Source of the DNA: Monoraphidium neglectum
Taxonomy: Eukaryota; Chlorophyta; Chlorophyceae; Sphaeropleales; Selenastraceae
Direction: 5' to 3'
Assembly: GCF_000611645.1 (NCBI RefSeq)
Contig: NW_014013183.1
Coordinates: 1 to 11,866 of the forward strand
Length of the DNA stretch: 11,866 nucleotides
Made by a program: the position numbers and the translations under genes. Shown in pieces: positions 1-8,900 of the stretch. How positions within the stretch are numbered: position 1 is the stretch's first letter; each line of letters begins with the position of its first letter. The notes beneath the pieces were generated by a model, which was not told where the DNA came from, made no database searches, and saw nothing but the letters and a program-made list of their open reading frames with translations.

Positions 1-1
1 G

Positions 2-52
2 GGGTACGGGGACGAGGAGGGCGGGCTGAGCAGCTTCCTTGCCGGGTTTTGA
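2..52 (+). CDS. possible C-terminal end of an upstream gene (partial)
   Basis: Reading from position 2 gives 16 codons (GYGDEEGGLSSFLAGF) and then TGA at 50-52. A short acidic, Gly-rich segment followed by a hydrophobic end is a plausible protein C-terminus, and it is followed by about 2.8 kb without a supportable gene. Nothing before position 1 is visible, so neither the frame nor the coding status can be confirmed and no function can be given. It could equally be chance open sequence in GC-rich DNA. Confidence 0.28.
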   Translation, partial: GYGDEEGGLSSFLAGF

Positions 53-171
53 TCTGGGAGTTGAAGGGCTGTCTTGACCTGGCGGCGCCCTGGGGTCCGG
101 CGGCGCCTGATAAGATCTGCCAGGGCGGGGCCTGCCTCTTCCCCTCATTTTTTCCGTTGCTCGGGGGTAAG

Positions 172-198
172 ACCAAGCCCCGAGCCCAAGGGCTTGGT
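172..198. repeat. perfect 9-bp inverted repeat (hairpin), loop 9
   Basis: ACCAAGCCC at 172-180 pairs with GGGCTTGGT at 190-198. If the stop at 52 is real, this hairpin lies in the upstream gene's 3' flank and could be an RNA 3'-end structure. That link is inference. Confidence 0.6.
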
Positions 199-311
199 GC
201 GGTCGCTTTTTACAATCCTGCTGAGTCGCAAATAAGCTCCGCGCTCGTCGAAGCTGTAGCGGGTTGCACTCCCTGCCCCCGATCCTGACCCCCTGGCCTT
301 GGCCTGACGGC

Positions 312-334
312 ACGCCGGCGACGAGCGCCGGCGT
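312..334. repeat. perfect 9-bp inverted repeat (hairpin), loop 5
   Basis: ACGCCGGCG at 312-320 pairs with CGCCGGCGT at 326-334 around the loop ACGAG. The inner eight bases of each arm are themselves palindromic, so the same octamer also occurs as a direct repeat. Confidence 0.65.
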
Positions 335-421
335 ACACACGCCTGGGGCCCGGGCGGGGCTCTGGGCCGGGCGCATTGGCTGGGGTTTTTTGGAATGCCC
401 GCGTTGGACACCCGCGCAGGC

Positions 422-439
422 CCTGCGCTTGGGCGCAGG
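422..439. repeat. 7-bp inverted repeat (hairpin), loop 4
   Basis: CCTGCGC at 422-428 pairs with GCGCAGG at 433-439 around the loop TTGG. It belongs to the hairpin group spread over 172-830. Confidence 0.55.
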
Positions 440-684
440 TGACCCGCTGAACCAACACAGGGGCCGCAAGGCGGCGCCCGCGGCCAAGCTGACCTGGCAT
501 CCCCGTTTGAATTTTGCCGCCAGCCTGGCGCCACGCGCGCCGAGCGCCGCCTTGGTGCGGCCCCGACCCGCTGGGGCCTGGCTGTGCCGCCGCGGGCTGA
601 ATTGCGGGACGGCCTGCATAGGCCTGCAGCCTTGCCACTCCAGGGGCCGTTCCAAAGAACGTGACGCGCCACCTCGTGCGGCCC

Positions 685-708
685 GCCGCCGGAGCATTGT
701 CCGGCGGC
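685..708. repeat. perfect 9-bp inverted repeat (hairpin), loop 6
   Basis: GCCGCCGGA at 685-693 pairs with TCCGGCGGC at 700-708 around the loop GCATTG. This is another member of the upstream hairpin group. Confidence 0.65.
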
Positions 709-780
709 CACGCAGCCCGCCCGCCTTCCGCGGCGCCGCCGCGCCGGCTCGCCTTCTGCTCCTAGGCCCGGGCGCAATAG

Positions 781-830
781 CCCGCACTCTTGAGAGCGGG
801 GCGGGCGGCGCCGCGCGCCGCGGCGGCGCC
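781..830. repeat. two adjacent GC-rich hairpins
   Basis: 781-800 folds with arms CCCGC/GCGGG, one A-A mismatch, then CTC/GAG. Immediately after it, GGCGCCGC at 807-814 pairs with GCGGCGCC at 823-830 around an 8-base loop. Two stem-loops back to back at the end of the hairpin group suggest structured DNA or RNA, though composition contributes. Confidence 0.5.
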
Positions 831-1644
831 GGAGGGGTCGGTCCAGCGCGCCCTTTGGTTTTCTTTGTGTCTGCATACCCAATCTGCACCCCCTGCGCCT
901 GAGCCCTCGCTTGCGCCCGTTCATGCACTCGACGGCGGCGCCAACACTGCACTACCTGTGCACACCACGGCGGCCTGAACGATTCAACAGGGCTGCCGCG
1001 CTCCCCACTCGCTGGGCCCCCCTTGCTTGCCAAGGGTCACCACGCACGAGCCTCGCGCGTCAGCACAGATCTGCCGACTTGGCAACAGGCTTCTCCCAGG
1101 GTCGTGCGCCCCGCCTCGCGCTGTGGCGCGACCTTTGGACCCCGCTTTCAGCGCTGGCCGCCGCCTGGCCGGCGCCAACAACGCCTCTTGCCTCGCTGTC
1201 CTATCCTGACGCATGCGCCCGGCCGAGCGCCAGGCGTGCGACAGAGGCCCACGCCCGAGAAGAAAGCACGCGTCGGCCCGCCTCGCGGCGGCCGGCGATT
1301 GACGCCCCCAACCGCTCCGCACTGACGACCTCGGCGCTGCCGCCGCCCGCCGCGCCTCGCTCCCCGTGTGCCGCACCGCGCCCCAGCGCCGGCCCCGGCC
1401 GGCCGCCGCCCGCCCCCTACTAACGAGCAGGGCGGCGTCTGTCGCGCGCCGAGCCCCCCGCACTCCCGCAATGGAAGGACCCTGGACGCGTCGCATTGCC
1501 GCCTTCACCGCCCGCATTGCCTGCCTGCTTGCGCCCGCCCGCCTGGTGCAGCCGACCCTGGCGGGTCCCCTGCGGGGCGCCACCCCGTCGTGGGGCCCGA
1601 CTGGGCTGTACATCCCAACTCTCGCTTTACATGGGGGTCGCTCA

Positions 1645-2211
1645 CACGTGACGTGGGAGCCGACGCTGCGCCGGGCCACGTGAGCAAGGGTGCCACAACG
1701 CGCCTGTGCTCTCAAAGCCCAAGGCCGGCGCTGCTTGCCCTCGCCGCGCGTCCCCTGCGATTTTTGGCCTTTGAGGCATCTGTTCACTGCCGCCGCCGCG
1801 GCGGCCTTATTAGGGCCGCCGACGGCGAGCTCTTACGTGGTTTGCACGCTGCGCCGCTGCCGCGTGCAGGGGCACTGCACGTGACGGAGGGTCGGGGTCG
1901 CGGGTGCAGCCGGGTGCGTTTGCGCCCTTTGCAGGCTGACCCGCCCCATCAACCTGTTGTGCCACCTGGCTGGTGTGCGGCACCGAATGTGGCGTTTCCC
2001 TGGCGCCACGGATTCTTCGTCCACTCTGCTCTCCCCACCTTGTGCCGGAAAGAAACGCCCCACACCGCAAGTAGCTGCCGCCAACAAACACCGCTCAGCA
2101 AAAAGCGGCGGGCCCCTGCATTGTGGGGCTCGTGCGCGCTGCCGGCGCGCTGGGATTGATTGACACTGTCGATCCAGGCCAAAACAACTCTTGGCACACA
2201 TACTACACGTG
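1645..2211. promoter_or_regulatory. cluster of CACGTG (E-box/G-box) hexamers
   Basis: CACGTG occurs at 1645-1650, 1677-1682, 1878-1883 and 2206-2211, that is 0.7-1.3 kb before the start codon at 2914. CACGTG is the core bound by bHLH and bZIP factors in plants and algae, so the cluster could be a distal promoter. The same hexamer also occurs inside the gene (for example in introns near 6905, 9363 and 10898), which weakens the case. Confidence 0.25.
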
Positions 2212-2913
2212 TGCGACCGCCAGAGCTGACATCCCACCACGCTCGCACGCCTCTGCCTGCTGTCTTGAAATTTTGCATGTTTTGCTGGTAGTGCGGGGCC
2301 CCCCGCCCGCGCCTCTTGACCATGCGCGCTGCGAAGCAGGGGTGCCTGCAATCAATCGAGTTCACCCGCAACAGAGTACATCCGCAAACACCATTTGGCG
2401 GCAATATGTTACCATGCCGAGTCTGTAAACATGAATCGCGCTGCTGACCATTGAGAGGTATGGAACATGTTGTGGACCACTGCACAATGGGTGGACTCGA
2501 TGGCGTGGACATGGGAGGGTGGGCTTGCCGCATTGCTTGTGGACCCATTATGGGGGCGTGCCAGCCCCACTCGAGCAATTACCACAAACGCATGCAATTG
2601 CACAGCTGGTGCTGGAGCACACGAACATGGGTTGCATCGGGCGCAGCACGAGTATCACTGAGCCAACACCCCTGACGGCGGCACGCATGGCCTGCCTTTA
2701 CTTTCGGGTGCCGCGGCGCATGACACGGCAGAACGGGAGAGTGATACAAACGCCCTCTTTGATACAAAATCCCATTTGTCGCGCTTACAGGTTCGCCTCT
2801 GTCTCAAAGATCCGCAGCAAGCAGCAAGCAGCGACACAACATGTACAGAGGGCGGAACGGTGCTCGGGAGCCCATGTGATGACGGCCCTCCGGCATCAGA
2901 TAAAGCTTTCACC
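2161..2913 (+). promoter_or_regulatory. presumed promoter and 5' leader of the SAM-STAND-TPR gene
   Basis: This stretch is less GC-rich than what precedes it and has no supportable gene. It ends in a strong start context at 2914 (ACCATGGG, A at -3 and G at +4). I see no convincing TATA box. Visible repeats are four GTGGAC hexamers at 2472, 2491, 2505 and 2539, and two GATACAAA octamers at 2743 and 2761. A TGTAA at 2424-2428, the usual chlorophyte polyadenylation hexamer core, could end an upstream transcript, but it lies far from any stop codon I support. The transcription start cannot be located from sequence alone, and a leader intron ending near the TTACAG at 2785-2790 is possible. Confidence 0.45.
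2841..2879 (+). promoter_or_regulatory. short upstream ORF in the presumed 5' leader
   Basis: ATG at 2841 opens a 12-codon frame (MYRGRNGAREPM) that stops with TGA at 2877-2879. The A of that TGA is the first base of another ATG (2879-2881), whose frame runs out of phase across the main start at 2914. If the mRNA begins upstream of 2841, these would reduce initiation at the main ATG. The functional claim is inference. Confidence 0.3.
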
Positions 2914-2959
2914 ATGGGCATCTGTACGTCGAAGCCGGGCGCGGACGTCCCAGATCGGG
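2914..2959 (+). other. exon 1: start codon and N-myristoylation signal
   Basis: It encodes [15 protein letters not shown] plus the first base of Gly16. Gly2 with Ser6 and Lys7 fits the N-myristoyltransferase consensus MGxxxS/T, and Cys4 is placed for palmitoylation, as in dually acylated kinases and some plant CC-NLRs. The donor is GTGAGG at 2960 (phase 1). Intron 1 is 73 nt and ends TTGCAG at 3032. Confidence 0.8.
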
Positions 2960-5900
2960 GTGAGGACTTGTGCAGGACTTGCACCCGTGTGGGGGTGGCT
3001 CCGGCCCCTTAATCTTGACCATTGATTTGCAGGCAAGGACATCAAGACCCCTGCAGGTCGCGAGAGCGAAGCCGTTGTCGCTGCGTGGGGTCCCGACGAT
3101 GTGGCGAGCTGGGTGGCGGCACAGCAGCTCCCCGAGGAGTGCGCTGCTGTCCTGCAGGTGTGTGGGTGGGCGCAGCACTCGTGTGCAATGGGCATGCACC
3201 TGTTGAATCCTGGATCTCAGGTAGCTCAGCTGTCCTCAGGCTCTGCTGCGTTTGGCGCTAGCCACTGGGCGGTGCAGTTCCATCCACGGGCACGGCTGCC
3301 TGTCTTTGCGCCGCAAGCACCGGTGCCCCCATCACCCAGCCGCTGATGGCGCCTCCACGCTGCTATTCTTGCGTTTAGGGTATGGATGGAGCGCGGCTGC
3401 TGCAGCTGACAGACCCGAGCCTAACCGAGTCGGGGGTCGCGGATGCGGCGGCACGTGAGCAGCTCCTCGCAGCGCGGGACGCGCTCGTGTCGGCGGGGCA
3501 CGAAGGCGATGCCCCCCAGAAGCAGCCCGAGCAGTCGCAGCAGGAGGCACAGCAGGCGCAGCAGGGCCTCACGGAGCAGCCCGCAGCTGCCGCGCCGCGC
3601 GGGCCCGTGCTCACAGGCAGCTCCGCGCTGCCCCGCGCCGGCAGCGGCGCGGGCGCCGCCGCCGACGCGGGGCAGGCTCCGGCGGGCAGCGGCGCGGCGC
3701 TCACGAGCTTCGATCTCGCGGGATCATCCAGGTCGAGCGCTAGCCCCGCGGCCGCGGCGATGGCGGCCGCGTTCGAGGCAGCGGCGGCGGCCCGCCAGTC
3801 CCAGAATGACCCACTGAAATTCGCGGCCAGGCTTGCAGCGGCCGAGCGCGCGACCGAGGCGGCCGCCGCGAGCATGGGCGTGCCGCTGCCGCCTCCGGGC
3901 GCGGCCGCGGCCGCGGCGCCCGCGCCCGCGAATGCGACCGCGGCGAAGCCGGCGGCGGGTGTGAGCGATATGTCGGTCGGGCAGTCTGGCGCCAGCAGCA
4001 GTCCCCTCCTGCCGCCTGTGCCCAGCGGCGCCGGCACACGGCGGCACTCGGCGTCCATCGAGCTGCCAGACAGGGCGCTCATGTACGTCGTGCGGGCGAC
4101 CGCAAACGGACGGCTTTTCAGGTGAGCGCGCCTGCACTCTCAGAGCGCTGGGCAGCGAGGCGCCCCCTTGCAGTCCCTGCCAAGGTGCCCAGATGCCACA
4201 GGGGCGCCCATGCGACCCCTGCGTCCACCGCCAATCTCCTGACGCCGCCGTTCGTGCGTGCTCCCGCCGTTGCGACCGGCGCCCCGCAGGACACAGCAGG
4301 AGGTGGCTCGCGGCCTGCAGCCGCTCGCGTCGCACCTGAGCCTCTTGTACGACCTCAAGCGCAGCTCGCACTACCACCTGCTCAACTGCCGCTCGCTGCT
4401 GTGCCGCCTGGTCGCCGCCTTTGACCTTCTTTCCGAGACGCCGCAGCTGCGGCCGCCGCGGCCGGGCCCGGGCGGCCAGCCGGTGGCGCTCGGGGGCCGG
4501 CTTTCGGAGGACCCTTCACAGCCGGGCGCAAGGGGCGGCGCCAGGGGCGCCGCGAGCAGCGCCGGCGGCGCCGGGGGCGCGGGAGGGGGCCGGCTGAGCC
4601 TGGGCGGCGGCGGCGCCGCAGCCGCAGCCGCCGCAGCCTCAGCGGCGCCGGTCGGCGCGCGGTGCGGCAGCAGCGCGGGCGAGGTGCTGGCGACGCAGCT
4701 GGAGGACTTGGTGTCAGATGCTCATGACCTTTTCGCGCAGTTCTCAGAGCCGTGAGTGCACACACGTAGACACCCGCACACAGAACATTGGCGTTGCATT
4801 GCAGGGGCGGCCCTGGGTTGTCGTGCGGCACCGGGTGGGGGCCCCTGCTACTGGCCCCGCAGCCGTCAGCTGGGTGCGGTGGTGACGCTGGTTGCGTGCC
4901 CCTCTCCACCTCCCATCCCTGCTCCGCCGCGGGCGCGCGACCCGACCCGCCCACCCGCGCGCGCAACCCCTGGTTCTTCTCCGGCAGCGGCTGGCTGTCG
5001 CGGCTGCTGCAGCCGGTGCAGGACGTGGAGGACTTCCAGCAGCTGGACGCGGCCCTTAGGGCGGCCGTCTCTGCCGCGCTCGCGGCAGCCGGGCTGGACG
5101 CGCCGCCCGCGGGCACGACCGTCGACCTCAGCCAGCCGGCGGCGTTCACGCCGCTGCAGGCGCAGCTGGCGAAGGCGCTCGAAAACGTGAGGGAGGCCGC
5201 GGCGCGGTGTACTGGCGGCGCGCAGGGGGCGGCATCTATTGCAGGGGGGTCGCCAGCTCAGCATGGCATTGTCGCCAACTCGCATCCGTGCCCTTTGCAG
5301 GCCGGGGCGCTTCATCCCAACCCATCACCGACCCTAAATACACAACACAACCTGTGCTCAAACCAACGCGAATGCAGATTGGCGGCATGGAGGGCGTCAT
5401 TCGCGATTACGCCACCGCCGCACGCCGCCTCGCGCCCGGCATGGTGCCGCCGCCGTCGGGGCAGTCGTTCGAATCCCTCATTGCAGAGGAGGCCGACATG
5501 TGGTTAGCCACCGCACGCGACGCGTCAGGGCTGTCCCTGACGACGTCCCAGGGCGGGGCGGGCGGCAGCCTGCAGTCTGCGGCGGCCGACGGCTCGTTTT
5601 CTGTCGCCCGCAGCAGCCTCAGTGGCCGCGGCTCCGCGCTCCGCGGAGGCGTCGAGGCGAGCAGCGGCAGCTGGCGCGGCCCGCGCGGCGGCGTCGAGCC
5701 GAGCGGCGGGAGCGGGCGCAGCTCGTCGGTGGGGGGCGCGGGCGGGGGCGGGGCGGAGCCGGGCAGCGTGCTGCGGCATTTGGCGCTGCGGGCGGAGTGG
5801 CAGCGGCGCATCGGGGCGAAGGAGCGCGTGCCGTGGCGGGAGTTCTGGTACAAGCTCGTCCAACCTCAGGTGCCTCATCATGGAGAATTTTCGGGGTTGT

Positions 5901-8900
5901 CTGGGCCCTTTCTGAGGTCTTGCTGCCGGATTGCTGATTGCTGCCGCCGCACCTGTTGCCACACACCCGACGTGCAGTTCGTCATGCTTACCCCACGCTC
6001 ATGCCTCGCCGCCACACCCGCCTGCCAGCACGCCCTCCTTGTTTCGCGCTAGCGCCTCCCTCGCGCCCCTCCTCCGCCACCTGCCTCCGCCGGGCTCGCC
6101 CTGTTCAACTCTCTCGCGCGCCACCCATCCTTTCTCCCCCTTATTCATATGCAGGCCCACGCCTGGGGCCTGGAAACGAAGCTTGACAAGTTCTCGGTTG
6201 ACTTCCTGCAGCACCAGCTGGAGCGCGGGCCCCACGGCCGCCTGACGCTGGAGATGCTCGATTTCGCCTTCCCGCCAAACGCGCCCATCTCGACCGCAGT
6301 GCAGGCGCGTATCTCCGCGCCCCCTCGCCGCGACGCCACCGCCGCCGTCTATGGTTTGCTGTGGATGCAGGGACTCTGACCTGCCCTCAATTGCAGGTGT
6401 CTTTGCAAGCCAGTCGTCCCACTCATCCAGTCCAAACCCCAATCAATTCCTCGACTTTCCAGCCTTTTTTATGTTGGCTCCATGTTGCTGCCTGTTTGAC
6501 CCAGGACTCGCTCCTCCCGCCCCCTCATCTGCCCGCACGCAGGCGATGCAGCAGGCGCACATCCAGTTCAGCTTGAAGCTCGGCCCCTCCACAGCTTCAA
6601 TGCAGTCGGGCCCGCTGTCCAACTTTGGGGCTGCGCCCGCGCTGGTGACGTCGAGGATGCTGGGCGGCGGCGGCGGGCTGCTGCCAGAGGTCACCCCAGG
6701 GCTGCACTACTTTCCAGAGGTGGGTGGTTGCTCTGGGCGCTGTGTAGGCCCGACGCACCTGGTGGGGTGCGTGCTCGTGCGCGTGCGGCGCACGCCGCGC
6801 GGCCCGCGGCGTGCTAGTGTTCCAGGGTCTGCCGATGTGTTCCCAGCTGGATCATTTCGTGTTTTGATTGTGTTGATGGGCAGGTGTGGGCGGGCAGCAT
6901 CTCACACGTGCTGTCCTGTGCTGCCGCATCTATATACGGCGGCCCCCATGCCCGCAGTGTGGTGTGCCCTGCCGCCTTGCGCGGGCCTCAGCCCCAAATC
7001 AAGCGCTGCACTGCCGCCGGCCCTGCAATGCCTTAAAAGCCACGCCACATCTCATCTCATCCAGCCCGCTTGCCGCGTTCGCTCCCTGCTTCCTGCATGT
7101 GCTCTGCCCCGACCTTCCGTCGCCGGCCCCACCCCTCAGTTCATCGAAGGCCGGCCGCGGCGCGATCAAGACCTAGCAGATCTGGTGCTCAGCATGCAGG
7201 TGGGTGGGGATGCAGGTGTACCTGATTGTGCTGTCATGCCAAAAGCGGTGGCATGCTGGCGACAAGGATGGCGGTACAGGAGCACGGGAGCAGAGGCAAA
7301 CACGGGCCGTGCCGTGTTCAGGCGCCCCTGTCGTCGCTACATGGGCGATCAGCCGCCCTTCGCATTCCAAGCCCATGCGCCCGTTAGTGCCGAGGATTTG
7401 CACCGTGAATTCGCACCCCGCTCCGCCTTGTGATAATCGGCCTCCGCAGGACATCTCCACAAACCTGGTGGTGGTGATCGGCCCCAACGGCAGCGGCAGA
7501 TCCGCGCTGGCGGCTGCGCTGGCGTCGGACCTAGTGGCAACGGGGCACTGGGTGGAGGCGTATTGGACGGACCTGGGGGGCGTGGCCACCGCCACCACCG
7601 CAGGTGCGCGGCTGTGAGGGTGTGTGTGTGCGTGTGTGCGTCTGTGTGTGTGTGTGTGTGCGCGCGCAATTGGTCCTCATGTGTGTATGTGCGCCGTTGT
7701 CTCATGTGTGCTTGTGTGTTTGGGGGGGACAAGTCGTGTGTGTTGGCACGCACGTGTGTGCATTTGTGCATGCGTGCATGCATGCATGGGTGTGCTTGCC
7801 TGTTTTGTGTATGCGTGTGTTTGTGTGTGTGTGTGCATGTACGTGTACTTGCATGTGCATGTGCATGTGTGTGGGTGTGTTGTGTGCACGCTAGTGCACC
7901 GGGCGCAGCGTTGGGCTCGTCTTTGGGCGTTGGGCTTGTCTTTGTTGCTGCCCGTATTGGTGCACCCGCAAGTGAGGTTTGACCTGGGGGCTGGGCGGCC
8001 TGCGCGGGCGGCGCTGGCCGTGCACGCAAGCCTTGCAGCGCTGCCGAGCGGTGACATCACACATCCCGCCGCCCCTCCGCCCCCTACCCCCTATTCTCAT
8101 CCCCCAGGCATCCAGATGCTGTCGTGCATGGGCCTGATAACCGACGCCCCAGACCCCAGCCAGCTGCTGGCCTGGCTCGAGTCGCGCAGCGGGGAGCGAT
8201 TCGGGATCGTCTTGACGCACACTGACAGGATACTGGGCGGCCCCGCGGACGACCAGGCCGGCCTCCTGGATCTGGTGGACCGCATGCTGCAGGCGAGCTA
8301 TCTGATGTGATCTGGCGCGATCTGACAGGCTGGATTCGGGTTTGCAGATCAAAGGATGCATGCCGTGACTTGAGTGATGTGGTCCACTTTGTTGCGAAAC
8401 CATGCTGCACTCCTCGTTATGAGATGCTGGGTGGCAACCAATAATCGTGCTATCTGGGGCGGCTGTCGCCTGGGGCGATCCGAATCGACAGGCGTGCAGC
8501 AAGCTCCAGATCGTCCTGGTCAGCGACGACCACCTGGAGCGCACCGCCTACAACGCGCGCACCCTGGAGCTGGGGCCGCTGCCGAACGATGCGGTGGCGG
8601 GGGCGCTGAAGGCGACGCACCCAGACATGCCTGAGGTGGGGCCCGCGCCCGCCCATGCGCACGCGTGCGCGCCCCACAAACGCATGCGGCGCAGCGGCGA
8701 AAGCGATTGCCGTTTGATCCTGTTGCGACTGCAAAAGCCCTCCGGCTGTTGCTGACAGCTTCCCTCCGTCTGCTGCGCCGCGCGCTGGTGTATCAGGACG
8801 CCGCTTCCCGCCTGGCAGAGGCCTGCAACGGCAGCATGCTGGGGCTCCAGGTGCGTCACTACATGCATTTGCTAGCATGCCTGCGAGATTGATTTATCTC

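Larger units (their letters stand above)
53..2160. other. GC-rich intergenic region, no supportable gene
   Basis: About 2.1 kb of very GC-rich DNA. Long frames are open on both strands at once, for example plus 264-902 and minus 145-924. That is what GC-rich composition gives when stop codons are rare. Their translations are Arg/Pro/Ala-rich, match no domain I know, and show no exon-like boundaries. The first 800 bases contain several perfect inverted repeats, listed separately. I see no tRNA, rRNA, transposase or terminal repeats. The stretch may hold the 3' UTR of an upstream gene and distal promoter sequence of the gene at 2914. Confidence 0.6.

Noticed and set aside
145..924. Long minus-strand open frame (259 codons) and the plus-strand frame 264-902
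   Set aside because: They overlap on opposite strands, are Arg/Pro/Ala-rich, match no domain, and are expected from GC-rich composition.
984..1787. Minus-strand open frame of 267 codons
   Set aside because: Arg/Ala/Gly-rich translation with no domain or motif. Overlapping plus-strand frames are equally open.
1368..2159. Plus-strand open frame of 263 codons
   Set aside because: Translation is Pro/Arg/His/Cys-rich with no domain, and no splice path links it to the downstream gene in a sensible way.
1949..2578. Minus-strand open frame of 209 codons in a less GC-rich stretch
   Set aside because: Considered because the region is less GC-rich, but no family, motif or promoter context supports it.
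2776..2913. N-terminal extension of the main protein upstream of the ATG at 2914
   Set aside because: The frame is open but has no upstream ATG. The ATG at 2914 has a strong context and yields an acylation signal.
3382..4082. Antisense frame opposite exon 3 (Ala/Ser/Cys-rich)
   Set aside because: It is the mirror of the GC-rich coding exon, and the plus strand carries the clear SAM sequence.
6397..6510. Extra exon after TTGCAG at 6396
   Set aside because: No suitable donor follows in frame, and exon 7 joins exon 8 directly in phase 0 with sensible helix continuity.
7450..7603. ABC-transporter ATPase, suggested by GPNGSGRS
   Set aside because: No ABC signature, Q-loop or H-loop follows. The downstream order (strand WTDLGG, LLAWL, GPLP, winged helix, TPR) fits STAND proteins.
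7349..8060. Thr/His/Cys-rich frames on both strands across the intron 10 repeat (and likewise 10700-11075)
   Set aside because: Translations of TG/CA microsatellite. The tract is intronic, and frame and domain continuity require its removal.
8695..8796. Longer exon 13 starting at 8695 (adds 34 Arg/Leu-rich residues in frame)
   Set aside because: It breaks the short spacing between the sensor region and the ARC1 motif. The acceptor at 8796 has a pyrimidine-rich upstream tract. It remains possible as an alternative site.
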